Below, piece after piece: positions 15,961 to 24,162 of a stretch of 32,310 nt of DNA. Origin of the DNA: Spirochaetia bacterium (GTDB taxonomy: Bacteria > Spirochaetota > Spirochaetia > Treponematales > Breznakiellaceae); the NCBI GenBank assembly GCA_026002045.1, contig BOAV01000022.1:1-32310 (forward strand), written 5' to 3'. The notes under the pieces were generated by a model, which worked only from the letters and a program-made list of their open reading frames with translations, had not been told where the DNA came from and searched no databases. Each line of letters starts with the position of its first letter. Position 1 is the first letter of the stretch. A program made the position numbers and the translations under genes.

Positions 15961-16081
15961 TTACCACAGAGGGCACAGAGGAAAAACACAGAGTACACAG
16001 AGAAAAAAGGAAGGAAAAAATTTTAACTCCCCTTTCTTCCTCTGTGTTCTCTGTGCAAACTCTGTGTCCTCTGTGGTTTAT
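15961..16081. repeat. CACAGAG inverted-repeat element
   Basis: The spacer between atpB and atpD holds a left arm with four CACAGAG words (15963-16002) and a right arm with four CTCTGTG words (16040-16077). The arms are complementary over ACCACAGAGG and imperfectly further in, with an A+T-rich centre. The same CACAGAG-type element is, from memory, dispersed in very many unrelated bacterial genomes, where its translation gives spurious TEGTE/HRGHRG peptides. It has no gene of its own. The transcript through the operon would fold into a large hairpin here. Confidence 0.8.
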
Positions 16082-16100
16082 CTTTCTTCTGTTGTCCATA

Positions 16101-17399
16101 TTAATCCTTCTTCGGCCAGAATTTTGTGATTAGCTCGGTCCGCAGGCCCGTTTCTTCGGGGCTGAAACAGTCGGCGAGGATTTCCCAGCCAAGGTCCAGG
16201 GCCCGTTCCAGGGGAATGTTAACCGAAAGGTCCATCATCTTCTTTTCAAACTGGTCCCCGTATTTGAGGAGCTTGTCATCCCAGGCGGTCATGATGAAGC
16301 CCATGGCCTTCTTTTCCAGGGTTTCCCGGTAGGCGGAATAGAGCTTGATCATACCGTCCATGAGGGAGCGGTGGTCGTCGCGGGTCTTGCCGTTTACCTG
16401 CTGCTTGAGCCGGGACAGGGAGCCGAAGGGCTCAATGCGGCCGCCCTTGAGGTAGTACTGGCCTTCGGTGATGTAGCCGGTGTTGTCCGGCACCGGGTGG
16501 GTCACGTCGTCACCGGGCATGGTGGTAACACCAAGGATGGTGATGGAACCGGCGTCCGCGAATTTAACCGCCTTTTCATAACGGCTGGCGAGCTGACTGT
16601 ACAAATCGCCGGGGTAGCCCCGGTTTGAGGGGACCTGCTCCTGGATAATCGAAATTTCCTTCATGGCGTCCGCGAAGTTGGTCATGTCGGTGAGGAGCAC
16701 CAGCACGGCCTTGCCCTGAAGGGCGAACTGTTCCGCCACGGCCAGGGACATATCGGGGATCATAAGGCATTCCACGGTGGGGTCAGACGCGGTGTGTACG
16801 AACATCACCGTGCGGGAAAGGGCGCCCCCCTCTTCCAGCGTGTCTTTAAAGAAAAGATAGTCATCGTATTTAAGGCCCATGCCCCCCAGAATGATCACAT
16901 CAACCTCGGCCTGCATGGCGATACGGGCGAGCAGTTCGTTGTAGGGCTCCCCGGAGACCGAGAAAATCGGCAGCTTCTGGGACACCACCAGGGTGTTGAA
17001 GAGGTCGATCATGGGGATACCGGTGCGGATCATGTCACGGGGGATGATACGCTGGGCAGGGTTAACCGAAGGCCCGCCGATGGGGATAAGATTTTCGGTG
17101 AGGGCTGGCCCCTTGTCGCGGGGGGAGCCGGAACCGGTAAAGACCCGGCCCATGAGGTTTTCCGAGAAGGACACCTGCATCTGCCGACCCAAAAAGCGGA
17201 CCGTGTCGCCGGTGGAAATACCCCGGCCCCCGGCAAATACCTGGAGGGATACGAGGTCGTTTTCCAGGCGGTTCACCTCCGCCAGTGAAGTACCGAACAC
17301 GGTGTCAACCTCGGCAAGGTCCCCGTAGCGGATGCCCTCGGCCTTGACCGTGATCACGCTGCCGGTTATGGATTCAATTTTACTGTATACCTTATTCAT
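16101..17399 (-). CDS. atpB: V-type ATP synthase subunit B
   Basis: The 432-residue non-catalytic nucleotide-binding subunit of the V1 head alternates with subunit A. It has the N-terminal beta-barrel (SLQVFAGGRGISTGDTVRF), the signature VFTGSGSPRDKGP, and a degenerate P-loop near residues 147-154 (SVSGEPYNELLARIA) as expected of B. The arginine-containing Y-S-Q-L-A-S-R region and the C-terminal helical domain ending in KFWPKKD follow. It starts 10 bases after atpA. Between it and atpD lies the CACAGAG repeat. Confidence 0.97.
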   Translation of the reverse strand: MNKVYSKIESITGSVITVKAEGIRYGDLAEVDTVFGTSLAEVNRLENDLVSLQVFAGGRGISTGDTVRFLGRQMQVSFSENLMGRVFTGSGSPRDKGPALTENLIPIGGPSVNPAQRIIPRDMIRTGIPMIDLFNTLVVSQKLPIFSVSGEPYNELLARIAMQAEVDVIILGGMGLKYDDYLFFKDTLEEGGALSRTVMFVHTASDPTVECLMIPDMSLAVAEQFALQGKAVLVLLTDMTNFADAMKEISIIQEQVPSNRGYPGDLYSQLASRYEKAVKFADAGSITILGVTTMPGDDVTHPVPDNTGYITEGQYYLKGGRIEPFGSLSRLKQQVNGKTRDDHRSLMDGMIKLYSAYRETLEKKAMGFIMTAWDDKLLKYGDQFEKKMMDLSVNIPLERALDLGWEILADCFSPEETGLRTELITKFWPKKD

Positions 17400-17409
17400 A
17401 CGTCCCTAC

Positions 17410-19170
17410 CTACGCCAGGATTTTTTCAACTGTCTTGTCCAAGCCTTTGGACTGTTCAGCTACCGCAGATTCAATCTCCTTTTCAAGAGCATTGAACCGC
17501 TCGCTCCGCCATTCCGAACCATTGTAGTCCAGAAATCTCTGCCTGAGCCGGTTAAACCAGCTGCGGGCTTCGTTTTTATCGGGAAAGGCGAATTTCGACG
17601 CCAGAATGTTAAGGAGTATCTTGAAGATAAAGTCTTGCCGCTCCGTGCTTACCGCAGCGTCAACCGGGTCAAAGGAGTTCTGCTGGAGGTAAACCGCATC
17701 CAGCATATCCCCCTTAAGGTAGATAACGTAGTCGTCAATGCTGGTACCTTCTTCGCCGACCACCTTCATCATCTGCTCAACCTCGCTGCCCCGCCGGATA
17801 AAGCCGTGGGCATACTCAACCTTTTCCGCCGGGATGATACCCCGGTACTTGGACCAGGAATCAAGAGGATGGATGGCGGGGTACTTGCGGGCATCGGAGC
17901 GCTCACGGGAAAGGCCGTGGAAGGCCCCGACCACCTTGAGTGTCGCCTGGGTGACCGGCTCTTCGAAGTTACCGCCCGCCGGGCTGACCGTCCCGCCGAT
18001 AGTGACCGAGCCAAGGGACCCGTCCCGAAGCCGCACAAGGCCGGCCCGTTCGTAGAAGCTGGCAATCGTGGATTCGAGGTAGGCCGGGAAGGCTTCTTCG
18101 CCGGGGATTTCCTCCAGACGGCCGGACATTTCCCGCATGGCCTGCGCCCAGCGGCTGGTTGAGTCCGCAAGGAGCAACACGTGAAGCCCCATCTGCCGGT
18201 AGTATTCGGCAAGGGTCACCGCCGTGTAAACCGAAGCTTCGCGGGCGGCGACAGGCATCGAAGAAGTGTTACAGATGATGATGGTCCGCTCCATCAGGGA
18301 TCGGCCGGTTTTTGGGTCCGTGAGTTCAGGGAATTCCTTGAGGGTTTCAACCACTTCACCGGCCCGCTCACCGCAGGCGGCCAAAATAACGATGTCCACA
18401 TCGGCGTTACGGCTGGTGACCTGCTGGAGCACGGTCTTTCCCGCGCCGAAGGGGCCGGGGATACAATAGGTGCCGCCCCGTGCCACCGGGAAAAAGGTGT
18501 CGATGATCCGCGACTGGGTCACCATGGGGGCTTCGGGCTTGAGCCGCTCCTCAAAGCAATCAACCGGCCGCTTGACGGGCCAGTTAAAGGACATCTTCAC
18601 CTCGTGGGTGTTGCCCTTCTCATCTTTTAATTCCGCGATGGTCTCCCGGATGTTGTAGGAACCGGCGCTCTTTATAGAAGAAACTATGTAAGTACCGTAG
18701 AGGCCGAAGGGAACCATGATCCGGTGGGTAAAAGCGCCTTCCGGCACCGTGCCCAGGGTGTCGGCCCGTTCCACCGTGTCCCCGGCCTTGACCACCGGGG
18801 TAAAATCCCATTTTACGTCCACGGGCAGCGGGTCCAGGTAGACCCCCCGTTCCAGGAAGTAGCCCGCTTCCGCAGCCAGCTTGGGGAGGGGATTCTGGAG
18901 GCCGTCAAAGACCTGGCCCAAAAGGCCGGGCCCCACTTCCACCGCGAGCATGTCCCCGGTGTACTCCACCTCATCCCCGACCGCGATCCCCTTGGTGATC
19001 TCAAACACCTGAAGCTGAGAGACATCCCCCCGGATACGGATCACCTCGCTCTTGAGCCGCTTGTCGGCCACCTTGACGTAACCGACTTCGTTCATAGATA
19101 CCGCGCCGTCAAAGCGGACGCTGACCATATTGCCGTTAACGGCTACTACCTTACCTTTAGTTCCGATCAT
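17410..19170 (-). CDS. atpA: V-type ATP synthase subunit A (catalytic)
   Basis: The 586-residue catalytic subunit carries Walker A GPFGAGKT at residues 239-246. The non-homologous insert characteristic of V/A-type A subunits lies before it at about 115-200, with PVDVKWDFTPVVKAGD. Later motifs are ILAACGERAGEVVETLKEFP with the catalytic glutamate, and LLADSTSRWAQAMREMSGRL. Length and order fit archaeal and spirochaete homologues. ATG overlaps the DUF2764-like stop by 4 bases. The subunit hydrolyses or makes ATP with A3B3 stoichiometry. Confidence 0.98.
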   Translation of the reverse strand: MIGTKGKVVAVNGNMVSVRFDGAVSMNEVGYVKVADKRLKSEVIRIRGDVSQLQVFEITKGIAVGDEVEYTGDMLAVEVGPGLLGQVFDGLQNPLPKLAAEAGYFLERGVYLDPLPVDVKWDFTPVVKAGDTVERADTLGTVPEGAFTHRIMVPFGLYGTYIVSSIKSAGSYNIRETIAELKDEKGNTHEVKMSFNWPVKRPVDCFEERLKPEAPMVTQSRIIDTFFPVARGGTYCIPGPFGAGKTVLQQVTSRNADVDIVILAACGERAGEVVETLKEFPELTDPKTGRSLMERTIIICNTSSMPVAAREASVYTAVTLAEYYRQMGLHVLLLADSTSRWAQAMREMSGRLEEIPGEEAFPAYLESTIASFYERAGLVRLRDGSLGSVTIGGTVSPAGGNFEEPVTQATLKVVGAFHGLSRERSDARKYPAIHPLDSWSKYRGIIPAEKVEYAHGFIRRGSEVEQMMKVVGEEGTSIDDYVIYLKGDMLDAVYLQQNSFDPVDAAVSTERQDFIFKILLNILASKFAFPDKNEARSWFNRLRQRFLDYNGSEWRSERFNALEKEIESAVAEQSKGLDKTVEKILA

Positions 19171-19757
19171 TGGCGTTCTCCCGATTCTGTACTGGTTTCG
19201 GACACTGGTCCGCGGGCCGCTTCCATGACGGCAGCATAAAGCCCCTTATATTCAGAAAAGCCCTCATCGGCCCGGAAAGCGGACCGCCGTTCCATAAGGA
19301 GCAGTTTGAGGAGATAGGCATACACGGTATTGCGATCAAAATAGTCCAGCCCCTGAAAGGCTTCGATGGCCTGCCAGCGGGCCTCATCCAGAAAAATTTC
19401 AGCTTCCAATGGGGAATCCATGGCAGAAGCGGCCTTTGCGGCTGCGGCGGCATCTGCGGGATAATCGTTTACATCGGCAGGGACGTCCCGCTTTACACGA
19501 GAGGCCCGGTACCGGGCAAGATTAAGCCGCAGGGTCCGTTCCCAGGCATACCATTTGGCAAAAAATTCCGGAACCGCCGATTCTGCCACAGCGGCGGGCA
19601 CAAAGGACCAAGGGTCCAGGGTGCAGAAACCCAGAAGACTTGAGTCTTCAGCGCTGAGGGCCGTTTTACAGAGGTCGATAAAAGCTTTTGACCCCATGGG
19701 CGCCGCCTGTCCGTAGCTGAGGCTGGGAAGCTGCGCCACCAGGTAGTAATAGGCCAC
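19167..19757 (-). CDS. DUF2764-type V-ATPase operon protein
   Basis: The 196-residue protein sits between subunits E and A. It begins MAYYYLVAQLPSLSYGQAAP, the recognisable start of the DUF2764 family that occupies this slot in spirochaete V-ATPase operons (established from memory). The rest is mainly helical, with conserved tryptophans and arginines such as FFAKWYAWERTLRLNLARYR. No separate subunit C or F gene is present in the operon, so a stalk role in place of subunit C is a plausible inference. Its stop overlaps atpA, and it starts 5 bases after atpE. Confidence 0.8.
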   Translation of the reverse strand: MAYYYLVAQLPSLSYGQAAPMGSKAFIDLCKTALSAEDSSLLGFCTLDPWSFVPAAVAESAVPEFFAKWYAWERTLRLNLARYRASRVKRDVPADVNDYPADAAAAAKAASAMDSPLEAEIFLDEARWQAIEAFQGLDYFDRNTVYAYLLKLLLMERRSAFRADEGFSEYKGLYAAVMEAARGPVSETSTESGERQ

Positions 19758-19762
19758 TTCGC

Positions 19763-20374
19763 TTAGCCCCTGGCCGCGGTTTTAAGGATCTCCCCAAGCC
19801 GGGGATTAAGGTAGGCCGCAAGGAGTTCCGCCACGGATTCCGAAGAAAAGTCGTAATAGGCGGAGCCGTCCTTGCTGGCGATGCGGAAACCCGCTCCCAG
19901 ATTGCGGTCGGCCTTGAGTTCCACCCCTTTTTTGAGCTCGGCGGCAAGCTTATCGTTAAAAAAGCCCTGCAATTTCTTGAGGTCACTATCGGAAAGGAGC
20001 AGATCGAGAGAGTCACTGCCCTTGGAGGCCCAGGCTTTTACCAAATCCGGGAGAATCGCCTTGAGGGTGTCCTCGCTGTAGGCAGAAGCGGCCTCCTGGG
20101 CGACGATTTTGTCCAGAAGGGACTGGATTTCGGTCTTGAAGGCCAGCACCAGGTTCCGGGAAGCCTGCTCAAGGGCGGCGATACCGGCCTTTTCAAACTT
20201 TTCCCCCTCCGTTTTGGCATGGGCAATAATAGCCTCCCCTTCCCTGGCGGCGGCATCGACGATCCGTTTCGCCTCAGCTTCGGCCTGAGCCTTGAGCCGG
20301 GAGGCTTCCTCAGAGGCGGATTCAATTCCATCTTTCTTTATTTTATCGATAAGTTCCTGCATCTGGATATCCAT
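19763..20374 (-). CDS. atpE: V-type ATP synthase subunit E
   Basis: The 203-residue peripheral stalk subunit has a long helical, Ala/Glu/Lys-rich N-terminal half typical of E (EEASRLKAQAEAEAKRIVDA). A compact C-terminal head follows, with LLLSDSDLKKLQGFF then GFRIASKDGSAYYDFSSE. I chose ATG 20374 (MDIQMQEL) because AGAGGAA lies a few bases upstream; a longer in-frame start at 20428 adds residues unlike the family. It is the first gene of the V-ATPase operon, downstream of a candidate promoter. Confidence 0.92.
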   Translation of the reverse strand: MDIQMQELIDKIKKDGIESASEEASRLKAQAEAEAKRIVDAAAREGEAIIAHAKTEGEKFEKAGIAALEQASRNLVLAFKTEIQSLLDKIVAQEAASAYSEDTLKAILPDLVKAWASKGSDSLDLLLSDSDLKKLQGFFNDKLAAELKKGVELKADRNLGAGFRIASKDGSAYYDFSSESVAELLAAYLNPRLGEILKTAARG

Positions 20375-20452
20375 GGTTTCCTCTTCATTACGCTTACCCC
20401 TTAGGTAAGGTTGATTTATTTTGTACAAATGTTTATAAAATTCTCAAAAACA

Positions 20453-20482
20453 ACTATACACCTTTTGTTTGAAACGTGTCTA
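20453..20482 (-). promoter_or_regulatory. Candidate promoter of the V-ATPase operon
   Basis: On the minus strand TAGACA (20482-20477), an 18-base spacer and TATAGT (20458-20453) lie about 79-108 bases upstream of atpE. Each box matches five of six consensus bases. The -35 box overlaps the galM stop codon. A short stem CTTACC/GGTAAG lies in the leader near 20396-20412. Confidence 0.45.
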
Positions 20483-21526
20483 CCAGTCAAACGAAAAAAC
20501 CGCCTTTTCGTGGTAATTTTTTCCGGGGCCGAAAATGGCGGAGGGAAAACCCGGTTGGTTCGGCGAATCGGGGAAATGCTGGGTTTCCAGACAGAAGCCC
20601 GAGTACTTGTTGTATACGGACCCCGGTTTACCCTGAACACCGTCCAGGGAATTCCCCGTATAGAACTGAACCCCCGGCTGGGTGGTAAAAACCCGCAGGC
20701 TCCTGCCGGTATTACCCTCGAAGACCTCGGCGCAGGGCCGCAGCTTCCCGATCTCGCCGTCCACCGCAAAACAGTGGTCATAGCCCCCTCCGGCTGCCTC
20801 GATGTCCCGGCCTATGCCCTTGCGCTCCCGGAAATCAAAGGGACCCGCGGTCCCAGGACCGCCCTGCACCGGGAAGAGTTTCCCCGTGGGGATGGACTGC
20901 TTATCAATTTCCACATAGGAAGATGCAAAAATAATGGCTTCATGGGAGAGGATGTCCCCCTCCCCTTCCCCGGCGAGGTTAAAATAGGCGTGGTTCGTGA
21001 GGTTAACCGGCGAGGGGGCGTTCACCCTGGCTTCGTAATTGGCGATGACCTCGTTGGACTTGGTGAGCCCATAGCTTACCGCCGCCTTAAGTTTACCCGG
21101 GAAGCCCCGGTCCCCATCGGGACTTTCAAGCTCGAAACGGACAAAGACCCCGTCCTTTTCCTTGTAGGTTTCCGCCTTCCAGAGGAGCTTATCGAAGCCC
21201 TTCCACCCGCCGTGGAGGGTATTTTCCCCATGGCTTTTATCCAGGGTATAGCGGTGTCCGTCCAGGGTAAATGCGGCCCCTCCGATCCGGTTGGCAAAGC
21301 GGCCCACGGTCGCCCCCAGGAAGGGCTTGTTGTTGCAGTATCCCCCCAGGGAGGAATAACCCAGAAGCACATCATCCTGCCGTCCGCTTTTTGAAGGGAC
21401 CAGCAGGGATGTCCAGGTCGCCCCGAAACTCGTAATGGACAGGCTCAAATCCCCCGCTTTAAGGGTATAAAGATACACCTTTTCCCCATTGGAAAGAAGG
21501 CCAAAGTTCTTTTTCGTTACTTTCAT
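20480..21526 (-). CDS. galM: Aldose 1-epimerase (mutarotase)
   Basis: The 348-residue enzyme interconverts alpha and beta anomers of hexoses such as galactose and glucose. Family residues are His in ENTLHGGWKGFD, the catalytic His in NLTNHAYFNLAGEG, the DHCF strand (GGGYDHCFAVDG), and the catalytic Glu in FCLETQHFPDSPN. Length matches GalM. The protein start fits the family, but no Shine-Dalgarno precedes ATG. Instead TATGAT lies 6 bases upstream, as in leaderless genes. It is transcribed away from the J-domain gene and precedes the V-ATPase operon on the same strand. Confidence 0.95.
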   Translation of the reverse strand: MKVTKKNFGLLSNGEKVYLYTLKAGDLSLSITSFGATWTSLLVPSKSGRQDDVLLGYSSLGGYCNNKPFLGATVGRFANRIGGAAFTLDGHRYTLDKSHGENTLHGGWKGFDKLLWKAETYKEKDGVFVRFELESPDGDRGFPGKLKAAVSYGLTKSNEVIANYEARVNAPSPVNLTNHAYFNLAGEGEGDILSHEAIIFASSYVEIDKQSIPTGKLFPVQGGPGTAGPFDFRERKGIGRDIEAAGGGYDHCFAVDGEIGKLRPCAEVFEGNTGRSLRVFTTQPGVQFYTGNSLDGVQGKPGSVYNKYSGFCLETQHFPDSPNQPGFPSAIFGPGKNYHEKAVFSFDW

Positions 21527-21615
21527 AAAAAAATCATACCATAAAAAAGGGAGAAAGAAAAGAAGTATTTTTACGCTCTTTGCGTTTACCCATGATTTTA
21601 TGTTATAGTACGTTT
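21527..21615. promoter_or_regulatory. Divergent promoter region, galM / J-domain gene
   Basis: For the rightward gene, TTGCGT, 18 bases and TATAGT (TATAGT at 21604-21609) end 6 bases before ATG 21616. For galM, TATGAT on the minus strand ends 6 bases before ATG 21526; its -35 is weak. Neither gene has a purine-rich ribosome site. Both transcripts could start at or near the initiation codon. Confidence 0.4.
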
Positions 21616-22089
21616 ATGGGGATTTTTGACCGGCTGGGTGATGTGATCAAGAGTTATCTCAACGATGAGGATGAAAAAATCTTTGGCAGAACCGGCCGGG
21701 AGCGTCAGCGCGGGGCAGATCCGGACCTGGACGCAGCCTTTGATGAGCTGAACGATTTCCTTGGGAGGGATTTCGCAAAAAGGGGCGGCTGGAGAGGGAT
21801 CGTAGATGAAGAGCCGGGCGGCGCTGCCGCGGGGGGCGGCGCGGGAAAGACCAACGGTTCAGCAAAGACGGTCCCCAATGCGCTGCGGCAGGATTTTGCC
21901 GAGCTGGGTTTGGACCCGGGGGCATCCGCGGAGGAATGTAAGACCGCCTACAAGAAGCTGCTCAAGATACACCACCCGGACCGCCACGCGGGGCACCCGG
22001 GGAACATGAAGAAGGCCACGGATAAATCCGCCCGGATAAACGCGGCCTATGACCGGATTGAAAAGTGGCGGGGGACAGGGGTTGTTTAA
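21616..22089 (+). CDS. Small J-domain protein, 157 aa
   Basis: The C-terminal ~65 residues form a J domain with the HPD motif in KIHHPDRHAG, preceded by SAEECKTAYKKLL and followed by SARINAAYDRIEKW. It should stimulate a DnaK-type Hsp70. The first ~90 residues are not the DnaJ G/F or zinc regions. They start MGIFDRLGDVIKSYLNDEDE, continue with an acidic segment (DPDLDAAFDELNDFLGRDF), and then a Gly/Ala linker. This places the J domain at the C-terminus, unlike DnaJ. ATG 21616 was chosen because the 12 extra residues from 21580 overlap the promoter-like sequence. It converges with the NlpC/P60 gene 16 bases away. Confidence 0.83.
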   Translation: MGIFDRLGDVIKSYLNDEDEKIFGRTGRERQRGADPDLDAAFDELNDFLGRDFAKRGGWRGIVDEEPGGAAAGGGAGKTNGSAKTVPNALRQDFAELGLDPGASAEECKTAYKKLLKIHHPDRHAGHPGNMKKATDKSARINAAYDRIEKWRGTGVV

Positions 22090-22105
22090 AAGCTGCTACC
22101 TATGC

Positions 22106-23200
22106 TTAATCATCAAGAAAGCGCCGGTACGCTACTTCCATGTTTTTCATCGGCTTACCGTAGGATAATCTATCACGTGAATGTAATACCACTTTATTAT
22201 CGCTTCCCTGCCACGCATGGACAATACTGTTATCCCCAATATACATCCCCACATGGCTTACACGACCGGGAAATTGGGTCGCGAACATAATGATATCACC
22301 GGGTTTCAATTCATCTGCCTTTATGGGCTTTCCCTGTTGGTACATTAGAACAGAAGAACGGGGCAGGGTTTTACCGGTTACTGCTTTATAGGTAGTCACA
22401 ATTAAACCGGAACAGTCAAAGGACTGCATCCCGTTTGCACCAAGCATATATCGTGCACCCATGTATGCTTTTATCGCATCAACTAATTTTGTCCTTATCA
22501 AATTGCCGCCCGCTGCGGTACCTGGTGTAGGGGGAGAAACCGCCGGCGTCGGGGTTCTTGCCGGCGCCGCAGTAACCTGACTTGTGGGTGGATTCGTTTT
22601 TGGTTTTTCCGTACCCGGTGCAGATTTCCCTATTATTGGTGTATTTTTATATCTATCTGTTATTTCCAGCCTACAGCTTCTACCATTATTAAAAGTTACC
22701 ACCAGCGAAGCATCTTCCTGGGATCGCCACTGTCCCACGTATGAATTCCCATTTACGGGTGCGCCCCCAATTCTATCAAAGGCTATGTTGCCGGAAGCAT
22801 AAATCGTGTTTGTATCGCTCAGGGCCATTCTGAACATTTCCCAATCATTGTTTGGATTGTTAAGATATGCATAAGAATTGTTTGGATCGTCAGGGCCAAT
22901 ATAAAAATCAACGCCATTATCAACTATCCAATGCGCATCGTTATCCTGATCAGGTCCGGTATAATAAAATTTACCCGTTTTGGGGTCCAGGCTCCACTCG
23001 CTTTTATTGTAATGCCAGCTTTTTTCATCAAGAAACCAGGCGGTCGTTTCCCAGGCAGCGCTTACATCTCCTTCAAAGGTTATATAAATTGGATACTTTT
23101 GACTTACATCATACTCAAACTGTATTGTTTGAGCATAACCGTTGCCGAGAAAAACAAAAAACAATGCAGCCAATCCCGTATAAAAACAAAGTTTTTTCAC
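22106..23200 (-). CDS. Exported NlpC/P60 cysteine hydrolase
   Basis: The 364-residue protein has a signal peptide (MKKLCFYTGLAALFFVFLG, cleaved after GYAQ or nearby). A ~150-residue N-terminal domain of unknown type follows, rich in Trp, Tyr and Asn (AWFLDEKSWHYNKSEW). A Pro/Thr/Ala linker runs from about 190 to 230. The C-terminal NlpC/P60 domain has catalytic Cys263 (FDCSGLIVTTYK), His316 (RVSHVGMYIGD) and His328 (SIVHAW). Such enzymes cut peptide bonds in peptidoglycan stem peptides. The N-terminal domain may be a wall- or sugar-binding part. It is the most downstream of eight envelope genes on this strand. Confidence 0.88.
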   Translation of the reverse strand: MKKLCFYTGLAALFFVFLGNGYAQTIQFEYDVSQKYPIYITFEGDVSAAWETTAWFLDEKSWHYNKSEWSLDPKTGKFYYTGPDQDNDAHWIVDNGVDFYIGPDDPNNSYAYLNNPNNDWEMFRMALSDTNTIYASGNIAFDRIGGAPVNGNSYVGQWRSQEDASLVVTFNNGRSCRLEITDRYKNTPIIGKSAPGTEKPKTNPPTSQVTAAPARTPTPAVSPPTPGTAAGGNLIRTKLVDAIKAYMGARYMLGANGMQSFDCSGLIVTTYKAVTGKTLPRSSVLMYQQGKPIKADELKPGDIIMFATQFPGRVSHVGMYIGDNSIVHAWQGSDNKVVLHSRDRLSYGKPMKNMEVAYRRFLDD

Positions 23201-23223
23201 GATTTCCCCTTTAAGACGGCAAA

Positions 23224-23505
23224 CTAATCATCAATTGCCTGTTTTATTATTTTCCCGGCGGCATCTACCGCGTCTTTTGCTGCATCCTTTACCGCGTCAC
23301 CTTCAGCGGCCTTTTTCACCGTTTTTGCAGCCTTCCCCATATCTTCCAGCACTGCAGGAGCATTTTTTTCTATCGTTTTTCCCAGGTTTTTGGCCGCATC
23401 CAGAATTTCCTGGGCCCCGCTTTTCTTTTGGGGACACCCGGCAAATAATACAAGTCCCGATAAAACCGCCGCACATACAAACACCGCTTTCAATTTCTTT
23501 TTCAT
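23224..23505 (-). CDS. Small amphipathic lipoprotein, 93 aa
   Basis: The start ATG 23505 has AAGG upstream and opens a signal peptide ending in lipobox LFAGC, so Cys24 would be lipidated. The mature ~70 residues are almost entirely amphipathic helix rich in Ala, Lys and Asp, with repeats such as DMGKAAKTVKKAAEGDAVKD. This resembles LEA/apolipoprotein-like helices. No function is assigned. Two short hairpins lie in the 70-base spacer upstream: GTGTTAC/GTAACAC at 23551-23567, and GGCGGT/ACCGCC at 23523-23536. Confidence 0.8.
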   Translation of the reverse strand: MKKKLKAVFVCAAVLSGLVLFAGCPQKKSGAQEILDAAKNLGKTIEKNAPAVLEDMGKAAKTVKKAAEGDAVKDAAKDAVDAAGKIIKQAIDD

Positions 23506-23575
23506 ACCATACACCTTAAAAGGGCGGTCTACCGCCACATTAAATCGGAAGTGTTACGAAGTAACACACTGCCCC

Positions 23576-24154
23576 TTAGCTTGCGGCTTCCCGCATTGCA
23601 CGAAGCCTGCGCACAGCGCCTTCCACGGGGGCGCCGGCGGGGGCCTGCTCCGTTACTGCGGGCCCCTTTAGCAATTCAGTAAGAACATTATCTTCTTTTA
23701 AATTAAGCCTTGAGGGAGTCCCTTTTTTCCCACTGGCAACATTTATGGTAAGAACATTCATTTGATATGCGCTGCCAAGCCCCTTAACATTTACCAAAAG
23801 CACCACATCAACTTTCAGGGCCTTGCCAATTTCGATAGCCTTTGTATCACTGATATCCGCACCGGTGATTTTATAATCCCTATGGATTGTATCAACATTC
23901 CGGTAGGTAATTACATCCCGGTGAATCTTGGTCTGTAAATCATAGGTCAGTGTCTCTCCCACATAATCCGAAAATGTTTTTGTCGGCGTTTCATAGCTTA
24001 TAACCGCAATCTTTGAACCCGGGGACATAGAGGAACCGGCGGTAAGGCTGACCCGTGTAAGCGCTTCATCAACGGTATACGTCTGCTGCCTCTGCGCCTG
24101 GGCTGCAAAAGAAAAACAAACCAGCAGCATAGCTGCCATTAAACACTTTTTCAT
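23576..24154 (-). CDS. Periplasmic CsgG/LpoB/FlgO-like protein, 192 aa
   Basis: The signal peptide MKKCLMAAMLLVCFSFAAQA is followed by a single alpha/beta domain. Its layout is KIAVISYETPTKTFSDYVGE, then a helix, then VITYRNVDTIHRDYKITGAD, then KAIEIGKALKVDVVLLVNV, and a last LTINVASG strand. This arrangement (strand, L-x-L helix, dR-strand, 'lk.dvvl' strand) is typical of CsgG, LpoB and FlgO-like envelope proteins. The tail is low-complexity. The assignment is by pattern only. Its ribosome site (AGGGG) directly follows a 20-bp hairpin. It shares this domain type with two other proteins in the cluster. Confidence 0.68.
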   Translation of the reverse strand: MKKCLMAAMLLVCFSFAAQAQRQQTYTVDEALTRVSLTAGSSMSPGSKIAVISYETPTKTFSDYVGETLTYDLQTKIHRDVITYRNVDTIHRDYKITGADISDTKAIEIGKALKVDVVLLVNVKGLGSAYQMNVLTINVASGKKGTPSRLNLKEDNVLTELLKGPAVTEQAPAGAPVEGAVRRLRAMREAAS

Positions 24155-24162
24155 AAAACCCC

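Noticed and set aside
15903..16133. Reading frame encoding HRGHRG/TEGTE-type peptide
   Set aside because: It is the translation of the CACAGAG repeat, a well-known source of false genes.
17332..18162. Long frame opposite atpA (276 codons)
   Set aside because: atpA is certain from its Walker motif, and the opposite frame has no domain or start signal.
20411..21394. Long frame opposite galM (327 codons)
   Set aside because: galM has clear family motifs and full length; the opposite frame has no recognisable domain and no ribosome site.
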